NCBI GenBank assembly: GCA_022482925.1
Contig: JAKVOG010000016.1
Span: 1 to 61,574, forward strand
DNA from: Selenomonas sp.
Lineage (GTDB): Bacteria > Bacillota > Negativicutes > Selenomonadales > Selenomonadaceae
Length of the DNA stretch: 61,574 nucleotides
Reading direction: 5' to 3'
Positions 55,782 through 61,574 of the stretch are shown piece after piece (the stretch's first letter is position 1; every line of letters begins with the position of its first letter). The notes under the pieces were generated by a model that worked only from the letters and a program-made list of their open reading frames with translations, did not search any database and was not told the DNA's origin. Both the position numbers and the translations under genes were made by a program.

Positions 55782-56663
55782 TCAAAATGAAGTTGTTGGC
55801 ATCGAGCTGCCCGCCGAGCCCCCAGTAGACGGTGTATTCCCCGTCGTCCCAGCTACCGGCATGCCGTCCGCACCAGTATCTGGCTGAGACGTCTGTTTAC
55901 TCTTGTCCTTCTCATCCGGATCAAAGCGGTAATTCCTGGCAATGAAGATCTCAACCCGACGATTCTGTGCCCGCCCGGCCTCAGTCTTATTGTCTGCTAT
56001 CGGACGATATTCGCTATAGCCAATCGCACTGAATCTAGCCGGATTCAGCCCGCTGTTCGAAGCCAGCAATGCCTTCATGAAGTTCATCGCACGGGTCGAA
56101 CTGAGCTCCCAGTTTGACGGAAACTGCGCGCCACTGATTGGCACATTATCTGTATGCCCAGACACAACCACACGCTCCGGCACAGATGCCAGTATCCCAG
56201 CAACTACGGGAATAATCGACTGCGACTGAGCAACCAATTGTGCAGATCCCGAGGGGAAGAGCGCACGTTCCTTGATACGAATCATCAGTCCTTCCTCAGT
56301 CAACTGAGTACTGAGCTGTTCCGACATCCCATTCTGCTGGATATATTCTTCCATCTTCTTCTGGACTTCTTCCAGTTTCTTATTTTCAGCCACATAAGCA
56401 GAATTACCCTTATCCTCATCCGATGGGGATTCCGCCCGACGACCGACATTTGGTCCCATCTTGTCAAACATCGACGGACCACCCATATTGAATGCAGAGC
56501 TGAAGGCCTGCGAGAGTTCTGAAACTTTCTTCTGGTCCGTCTGCGAGATTGCGAATAGTGCAATGAACAGTGCCAGCAACAGTGTCATCAGGTCAGAATA
56601 TGGCAGCAGCCAGGCCTCGCCAGCTTCTTCCTCATGTTTCGGACTACGTTTTTTCTTTGCCAT
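55782..56663 (-). CDS. motB: flagellar stator protein MotB
   Basis: Peptidoglycan-bound half of the flagellar stator. 293 residues: cytoplasmic start, a single helix with the ion-binding Asp24 (PYSDLMTLLLALFIALFAIS), plug and linker, then an OmpA-like domain with ERVVVSGHTDNVPISGAQFP, NWELSSTRAMNFMKALLAS and GYSEYRPIADNKTEAGRAQN, which binds the wall. A Ser/Thr/Gly/Pro-rich tail follows. Starts one base after motA ends. Flagellar structural genes are not in the window. Confidence 0.94.
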   Translation of the reverse strand: MAKKKRSPKHEEEAGEAWLLPYSDLMTLLLALFIALFAISQTDQKKVSELSQAFSSAFNMGGPSMFDKMGPNVGRRAESPSDEDKGNSAYVAENKKLEEVQKKMEEYIQQNGMSEQLSTQLTEEGLMIRIKERALFPSGSAQLVAQSQSIIPVVAGILASVPERVVVSGHTDNVPISGAQFPSNWELSSTRAMNFMKALLASNSGLNPARFSAIGYSEYRPIADNKTEAGRAQNRRVEIFIARNYRFDPDEKDKSKQTSQPDTGADGMPVAGTTGNTPSTGGSAGSSMPTTSF

Positions 56664-56664
56664 A

Positions 56665-57441
56665 TTAGCCCTCCTTCTTCAAACCCTCGCGCTCAGACTG
56701 CGGGATAAACACCATCAGCTTTGCTTCGATAGCCGTCGGCGAATCACCAGCCTGCAAGGAAAGGATTCCCTCGATAATCATGCGTTTCTCGCTGACTTCT
56801 GCCTCCGACAGCAGCTTCAGCTTGTTGGCCAGTGGCAGATAGATAACATAAGCCGAGAAAATACCGAGGATCGTTGCTACGAATGCAGCTGCGATCGCAT
56901 GTCCCAACTTGTTAACATCATCCAGATGACCCAGTGCAGCAATCAGGCCAACAACAGCACCCAATACACCAAGGGTTGGTGCATACGTACCAGCCTGTGT
57001 CAGGATTGAACGGCCAACCGAGTGACGCTCCTGCATGACAGCCAGCTCTGCATCCAATACATCACTGACAAAATCCGGGTCCATACCATCGATGACCATG
57101 CCAAGTCCGGTACGGAAAAACGGATCCTCGATATCCTGAACTTTCCCCTCCAACGCCAGAATGCCCTCTCGACGGGCAATCTGCGACAGCTCTACAAACA
57201 GCCGCAACAGTTCCGCCTTCTCATGCAATGCCGGCTTATGAAAGGTCATCCCCACCAATTTAGGCACCGCCTTCAACTGCGTCATATTAAACGCAATAAA
57301 CAGACATGAGAACGTACCTCCAATGATAATCAGGAACGCCGCCGGGTTATTCAGTGCGGTAAGCGGCGCGCCTTTCAGGATCATTCCGACGAATACGGAA
57401 ACAAAGCCCATGACCACGCCGATAACTGTTGACATTTCCAA
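56665..57441 (-). CDS. motA: flagellar stator protein MotA
   Basis: Ion-channel half of the stator. 258 residues with four helices: VIGVVMGFVSVFVGMILKG, AAFLIIIGGTFSCLFIAFNM, then the cytoplasmic loop with charged residues that touch the rotor (AELLRLFVELSQIARREGIL), and AGTYAPTLGVLGAVVGLIAA and AIAAAFVATILGIFSAYVIY. Selves the operon motA-motB; both reading frames are intact. The 5' region to 57667 holds divergent promoters, not resolved. Confidence 0.94.
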   Translation of the reverse strand: MEMSTVIGVVMGFVSVFVGMILKGAPLTALNNPAAFLIIIGGTFSCLFIAFNMTQLKAVPKLVGMTFHKPALHEKAELLRLFVELSQIARREGILALEGKVQDIEDPFFRTGLGMVIDGMDPDFVSDVLDAELAVMQERHSVGRSILTQAGTYAPTLGVLGAVVGLIAALGHLDDVNKLGHAIAAAFVATILGIFSAYVIYLPLANKLKLLSEAEVSEKRMIIEGILSLQAGDSPTAIEAKLMVFIPQSEREGLKKEG

Positions 57442-57667
57442 AATAAAAGCCCCCCTACATCTTCCTTTGATTTAAAGGAACACGATTTCATAGCAATTCC
57501 ATTATAGCCTATTTTATAATATTCCATGTTAAAAAGCAAAATCCTACTTTATTCTATAAAAATTTATATCTTTCCGTAATAAATTTTTATTATCTTATCA
57601 TATATTCATCAAAAGTATGATATAATAGGTGAGTATAAGACTAGTTTATAGAGAAAGAAGCGATATC

Positions 57668-58566
57668 ATGGAACTTAGACAACTCGAATATTTCCAGATG
57701 GCCAGCCGCCTCCGGAACATCACTCGGGCTGCTGAACGTCTCCGAGTTTCACAGCCAAACATCACCGTTGCCATCAAGAAACTGGAAGCTGAACTCGGCA
57801 TCCAACTTTTCGACCGCAGCCAAAAGCAGCTGTCGTTAACACCGGAAGGCGCCGTCTTCCTGAATCGTGTAGAGCTTGCCCTTCGCAACATTCAGGATGC
57901 AGTACTCGAAGTCAACGACTACAAACAGTTGCAGAAGGGTACGATCAAGATTCGGCATTCCACCGATGATGGGCGCTTACCTCTTTCCTAAGATCTTCTC
58001 GAGCTTTCCAGCGCCGTTACTCACATTTGGATATCTTCATGCACGAAGAAGGATCGATGTCCATACGTGAACAGCTGGAGCGCGATGAACTGGATTTCGG
58101 CATCATCATCATCTCAGGTGCATCGAATCACCTGCAGCTGCTGCCGATGTCCAAGAACCAGATTGTCTGCTGCGTACCGGAAGAAAGCCCCCTGGCTCAA
58201 AAGAAGGCCATCTCCCTGCAGGATATTGCAGAGGAGAACATCATCATGCTGAAAGAAGGCTCCTTCCTTCGCCAGACCATCCTGTCGAAGATGAAAGCCG
58301 CCAATATCACACCAAATATCGTGCTTGAATCCAATCAGGTCGTCACCCTCAAGGGACTCGTCGCCAGCGGTGTCGGCATTGCCTTCCTTCTCGATATGGT
58401 CGTAGAAGACACACCGGGCGTCAAGGCGATTCCACTGGCTGACCCGTTGATCGTCGATGTTGGACTGGCCTGGAAGAAAGATCGTTACATCTCAAAAGCC
58501 GCCCAGTCGTTCATTGATTTCTGCAAGGATATCCTGAAAGAAAAGAAACTACATAACGAGCAATAA
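57668..58566 (+). pseudogene. LysR-family transcriptional regulator, two frameshifts
   Basis: LTTR with an N-terminal winged helix (MELRQLEYFQMASRLRNITR, RVSQPNITVAIKKLEAELGI, LFDRSQKQLSLTPEGAVFLN) and a co-inducer domain. The frame fails near 57950 after KGTIKIR; one frame over it reads IGIPPMMGAYLFPKIFSSF to about 58003, and another frame takes over as QRRYSHLDIFMHEEGSMSIR, then LLPMSKNQIVCCVPEESPLA and LVASGVGIAFLLDMVVED. Joined length is about 300 residues. It converges on the D-malate/tartrate dehydrogenase gene, but inducer and target cannot be told. Confidence 0.87.
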
Positions 58567-58567
58567 G

Positions 58568-58603
58568 AAAACGAGGCTGCCGCAACGACAGCCTCGTTTT
58601 TTA
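58568..58603. terminator. bidirectional terminator
   Basis: AAACGAGGCTG/CAGCCTCGTTT stem with a nine-base loop and T-runs, shared by the converging LysR gene and dehydrogenase gene. Confidence 0.93.
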
Positions 58604-58614
58604 TTATGTCATTT

Positions 58615-59682
58615 TTACTTGCGCTTCAATATCTCAAGGATAGCCGGTGCGATATCTTTGGTCTTCGCAAGACCGCCAAGATCCGGTGTCAGCGTCTTCT
58701 TCTCCACCAGCAGCGTCTCTATGGCGGCGATAACTTTCGCGCCCCACTCCGGCTGACCGAAGAAATCCAGCATCTGGCTGACCGACCAGATGGACGCCAG
58801 TGGATTTGCCAGCCCCTTGCCGGCAATGTCCGGTGCACTGCCATGGATTGGCTCGAACATCGACGGGAACTTCCTCTCCGGATTCAGATTCGCCCCGGCG
58901 GCCAGTCCCATGCCACCGGCAATCGCCGCCCCCAGATCCGTCAGGATGTCGCCGAACAGATTACTGGTCACGACCACCTGGAAGCGCTTCGGATCTTTGA
59001 CGAAGAACATGCTGGCCGCATCAACCAGGAATTTCTGGGTCTTCACATCCGGATATTCCTGCCCCACCTCGGCAAAGATCTCATCCCAGAATACCATCGA
59101 GAAACCGAGGGCATTGCCTTTCGAGATGGAAGTCAGGGTCCTGTCTTCTTTCCGGGCCAGTTCATACGCATAGCGAATGACACGCTCACAGCCCTTGCGT
59201 GAGAACACGCCCGTCTGCAGGGCCACCTCCTGCGGCGTACCCGGATAAAGCCGGGCCCCGACATTGGCGTACTCCCCTTCGCTGTTTTCCCGGACGACCA
59301 TCATATCGATGTCTTCCCGGTTCACGTCCTTGAGCGGACATGGCGCACCAGCCAGCAGTTTCACCGGCCGCAGATTGATGTATTCATCGAACCCGCGTCG
59401 GATCTTCAGCAGCAGGTCTCCCAGCGAGACATTATCCGGTACTCCGGGATACCCTACGGCGCCCAGATAGATCGCATCGAACGACTTGAGCTTTTCCAGC
59501 CCGTCCTCGTCCATCATCCGCCCGGTCTTCAGATAATACTCACACCCCCAGGGAAAATCCGTGAATTCTACAGCAAAGCTGCCATCTATCGCAGCGATCG
59601 CCTGCAGTACCCGCTTGCCTTCAGCTATGACTTCCGGGCCGATGCCATCACCGGCAATCACAGCAATCCTGAATATTTTCAT
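58615..59682 (-). CDS. D-malate/tartrate dehydrogenase (decarboxylating), isopropylmalate dehydrogenase family
   Basis: NAD- and metal-dependent oxidative decarboxylase, about 355 residues. IAVIAGDGIGPEVIAEGKRV at the N-terminus; substrate Arg residues in LLLKIRRGFDEYINLRPVKL; MVVRENSEGEYANVG, typical of the tartrate/D-malate group rather than LeuB; the metal Asp residues in VTSNLFGDILTDLGAAIAGG; and EPIHGSAPDIAGKGLANPLA. ATG 59682 follows GGGGAGG. It lies behind the C4-dicarboxylate exchanger gene with a weak terminator between, which fits import and oxidation of D-malate or tartrate to pyruvate or oxaloglycolate. LeuB activity is a less likely alternative. Confidence 0.88.
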   Translation of the reverse strand: MKIFRIAVIAGDGIGPEVIAEGKRVLQAIAAIDGSFAVEFTDFPWGCEYYLKTGRMMDEDGLEKLKSFDAIYLGAVGYPGVPDNVSLGDLLLKIRRGFDEYINLRPVKLLAGAPCPLKDVNREDIDMMVVRENSEGEYANVGARLYPGTPQEVALQTGVFSRKGCERVIRYAYELARKEDRTLTSISKGNALGFSMVFWDEIFAEVGQEYPDVKTQKFLVDAASMFFVKDPKRFQVVVTSNLFGDILTDLGAAIAGGMGLAAGANLNPERKFPSMFEPIHGSAPDIAGKGLANPLASIWSVSQMLDFFGQPEWGAKVIAAIETLLVEKKTLTPDLGGLAKTKDIAPAILEILKRK

Positions 59683-59718
59683 GTAAATACCTCCCCGAGT
59701 AAATTTCACTTGTTATAG

Positions 59719-59752
59719 AAAAAGACGGCCCCAAACGGAACCGTCTTTTTTT
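59719..59752 (-). terminator. intergenic terminator between dcuB and the dehydrogenase
   Basis: AAAAAGACGG/CCGTCTTTTT arms with an 11-base loop that allows GG/CC pairing; T-runs on both strands. No separate promoter is visible between it and the dehydrogenase start, so partial read-through is likely. Confidence 0.82.
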
Positions 59753-59765
59753 ATCCTATTTGTGA

Positions 59766-61109
59766 TTACAGGACGATATGTGCTACCACAAAGCCCATGC
59801 AGCAGCCCGTAAAGACAATGATCAGTCCTGGAATCATGAAACTGTGATTCAGGATGTACTTGCCGATACGCGTCGTGCCAGAACGGTCAAACCCAATGCA
59901 GGCCAGATCGGACGGATACGTCGGCAGGAAGAAGTAACCATAGCAGGCGGAAATGAAGGACATGATGATAACCGGATCCATGCCGACCTTCAACGCCAGC
60001 GGCATAACGATTGCGATAGCGGCAGCCTGCGAGTTGACCAGCTTGGACGTCAGGAATGCGAAGATCGCATAAGCCCACGGATAAGCCGTAACGGCTGTGC
60101 CCAGCCACTCTTTAAGCAATACCATGTGATTGGAGAAGTACGTATCAGCCATCCAGGCAACGCCATAGACCGATACGAGAGCAACGATACCAGAACGGAA
60201 TACCTGGCTGTTGCCGACATCCTTTGCCTTGATATTGCAGAACAACAGGATCATCGCGGCAACGAAGAGCATAACCATCTGGATGACCGTCGTCATGGAG
60301 ATGGCCTTCATTGCCCCCTTTGCATCCGGGAAATGCGGCAGCAGTGCCGGAACATTACCCAGGATGGCAATGACGAGGATGCCCGCGAAGAAGATATACA
60401 TAGCGTGGTAATAACTGCTTGGGAGTTCTTTGCCCTGCAGCGTCTCACCTTCACCATAGACATACGCTTTGTTTTCCGGATCCTTGATGAATTCCTGGAA
60501 ACGTTCATCATCAGCCAGTTCACGGCCACGACGATACGACCAGAGCGCGGCGCACAATACGCCGAAGAACGTTGCCGGAATAGCAACAGCCAGTATCTGG
60601 AGTACCGTGTAGCTGTAACCAGCTACCGACATGAAGCCGACGATTGAGACAACCGCAACGGATACCGGGGATGCACAGATACCTGCCTGAGAAGCAACCG
60701 ACGATACTGCCATCGGGCGCTCCGGACGGATGCCCTCCTTGATTGCAATATCATAAATGATTGGGAACATCGTGTAGACTACATGCCCCGTGCCACAGAG
60801 GACTGTCAGGAACCAGGTAGTCAACGGAGCAAAGATCGTAACATGTTTCGGGTTGCTGCGCAGGAACATCTCTGCGTACTTCAACATGACCGTAAGGCCA
60901 CCGGAAGTCTGCAGAAAACCTGCACATGTTACGACCGCCAGGATCGTGAGCATAACATCGATTGGCGGTTTGCCCGGCTGATAGCCGAAAACGAACGTGT
61001 AGATAACAAGACCAATACCACTGATGACTGCCAGACCGATACCGCCATGGCGGACACCGAACACCAGGCATGCCAATAAAACTATGAGACCAAATAACAG
61101 AGGCTTCAC
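59766..61109 (-). CDS. dcuB: anaerobic C4-dicarboxylate exchanger (DcuA/DcuB family)
   Basis: Exchanges fumarate, malate or aspartate for succinate in fumarate respiration. With GTG 61109 as start the protein has 447 residues, like E. coli DcuB. VFGVRHGGIGLAVISGIGLV, FGYQPGKPPIDVMLTILAVV, CGTGHVVYTMFPIIYDIAIK, IRPERPMAVSSVASQAGICA, SPVSVAVVSIVGFM, and PTYPSDLACIGFDRSGTTRI are family blocks; about twelve helices. The open frame runs on to 61205, but that part belongs to an insertion sequence. No good ribosome site precedes the GTG (AGAGGG is 20 bases off), probably because the element landed there. Expression may now depend on the element or be weak. Confidence 0.9.
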   Translation of the reverse strand: MKPLLFGLIVLLACLVFGVRHGGIGLAVISGIGLVIYTFVFGYQPGKPPIDVMLTILAVVTCAGFLQTSGGLTVMLKYAEMFLRSNPKHVTIFAPLTTWFLTVLCGTGHVVYTMFPIIYDIAIKEGIRPERPMAVSSVASQAGICASPVSVAVVSIVGFMSVAGYSYTVLQILAVAIPATFFGVLCAALWSYRRGRELADDERFQEFIKDPENKAYVYGEGETLQGKELPSSYYHAMYIFFAGILVIAILGNVPALLPHFPDAKGAMKAISMTTVIQMVMLFVAAMILLFCNIKAKDVGNSQVFRSGIVALVSVYGVAWMADTYFSNHMVLLKEWLGTAVTAYPWAYAIFAFLTSKLVNSQAAAIAIVMPLALKVGMDPVIIMSFISACYGYFFLPTYPSDLACIGFDRSGTTRIGKYILNHSFMIPGLIIVFTGCCMGFVVAHIVL

Positions 61110-61153
61110 TACTTTGTGTGGGTAGAAAAGCCCTCTGCTAACTAAATAATTGA

Positions 61154-61223
61154 AAACCACCTGCATCCATGGTAATGTAGAAGTCTCTACACAAAAACAT
61201 TCCAAGGAGGATGCACGTGGTTT
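61154..61223 (+). promoter_or_regulatory. hairpin occluding the transposase ribosome site
   Basis: AAACCACCTGCATCC (61154-61168) pairs with GGATGCACGTGGTTT (61209-61223), 14 of 15 bases. The right arm contains the end of the AAGGAGG ribosome site and the GTG start codon. A smaller GTAGA/TCTAC hairpin sits in the loop. Transcripts entering from outside the element would carry both arms and be poorly translated. Confidence 0.6.
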
Positions 61224-61574
61224 CTACTTCTACATTATGCAAAAATCTCTTAAATGTCAAGAACATCATCATTGAGGACGTAAAACTTTGGTCGGATAAG
61301 GACGCTGTTCGCCATCTTACCATCAAGGCTACGCCACACAAAAGAGATCAGAATCGTTGCCCGATTTGCGGGGCAAAATGCCCTGGTTATGACACGGGTC
61401 GCATTAGCAGAACCTGGCGGGCTCTAGATTTCGGTGGCGTCATCGTGCAAATTGTCGCGGATACCTTACGCATTGAATGTCCTCGTCATGGCGTTCACGT
61501 CGCCAGCGTCCCTTGGGCTTATCCTGGGTCTCGCTTTACCAAAGAATTCGAAACGAGTACCGCCTGGCTAGCAA
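61217..61574 (+). CDS. ISL3-family transposase, N-terminal part (runs off the window)
   Basis: 119 codons without stop. GTG 61217 is six bases after AAGGAGG; the ATG at 61211 touches the ribosome site and is less likely. The zinc-ribbon of ISL3 transposases is visible: CPICGAKCPGYD, then TWRALDFGGVIVQIVADTLR and IECPRHGVHVASVPWAYPGS. The DDE catalytic domain lies beyond the edge. Confidence 0.9.
   Translation, partial: MVSTSTLCKNLLNVKNIIIEDVKLWSDKDAVRHLTIKATPHKRDQNRCPICGAKCPGYDTGRISRTWRALDFGGVIVQIVADTLRIECPRHGVHVASVPWAYPGSRFTKEFETSTAWLA

Larger units (their letters stand above)
61110..61574 (+). mobile_element. left end of an ISL3-family insertion sequence (right part outside the window)
   Basis: Contains the leader and first 119 codons of an ISL3-type transposase reading rightward, placed immediately upstream of dcuB. 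The exact left boundary is not resolved: it lies between 61110 and about 61150, since the terminal inverted repeat cannot be confirmed without the other end. ISL3 elements usually make 8-base target duplications. Confidence 0.75.

Overview
The window looks like a chromosomal segment of an anaerobic, diderm Firmicute of the class Negativicutes, probably a Selenomonas/Mitsuokella/Megamonas-like member of the Selenomonadales. The indications are a single-chain pyruvate:ferredoxin oxidoreductase, a biotin-type Na+-pumping decarboxylase (beta and gamma subunits), an exported CbiK cobaltochelatase behind a cobalamin riboswitch, an anaerobic C4-dicarboxylate exchanger, A-type flavoprotein, an RND efflux pump (needs an outer membrane) and a c-di-AMP operon of Firmicute type. 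This placement is inference; no 16S gene is present. Nearly every gene is on the minus strand.

Layout. (1) 0-10.4 kb: a surface-polysaccharide operon read leftward from a strong promoter near 10.3 kb. It encodes a NusG-like specialised elongation factor behind a leader terminator, a Wzz-type chain-length protein, a WbaP-type initiating transferase, an HddA-like heptose-7-phosphate kinase, a DUF1972 glycosyltransferase, a LicD phosphotransferase, a cytidylyltransferase/oxidoreductase fusion and a PhnW-like class V aminotransferase. The distal half is visibly AT-rich, as expected of exchanged capsule genes. A serine recombinase sits beside the promoter, which is flanked by related inverted repeats: a possible phase-variable switch. 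(2) 11-23 kb: PFOR, an APC amino-acid permease, tRNA-Pro(CGG), an RND/MFP efflux pair, flavodiiron protein. (3) 23-42 kb: a two-component system, an SH3/NlpC cell-wall hydrolase, guaB, a hypoxanthine-DNA glycosylase, an orphan structured RNA gene, a LicT-type antiterminator with its glucose-family PTS target and RAT, a diguanylate cyclase, a Q-rich exported protein, Hsp20, an SDR, and the Fur-boxed feoA-feoB cluster. (4) 40-47 kb: riboswitch-cbiK-cbiL-corrinoid ABC importer, then the Na+ pump subunits and a second CbiK. (5) 47-57 kb: cdaA-cdaR-FAD enzyme-glmM, ilvE, acpS-nnr, motA-motB. (6) 57-61.6 kb: LysR regulator, D-malate/tartrate dehydrogenase, DcuB, and the start of an ISL3-family insertion sequence placed just upstream of dcuB.

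An important caveat: at least about two dozen single-base frameshifts interrupt genes that are otherwise perfectly conserved (PFOR, GuaB, FeoB, PTS, the corrinoid importer, sensor kinase, LysR and others), several of them in homopolymers. They cluster in 24-42 kb while long genes elsewhere are intact. This is more consistent with local sequencing/assembly error than with mass pseudogenisation, so I annotate the full gene spans and state where each break lies.
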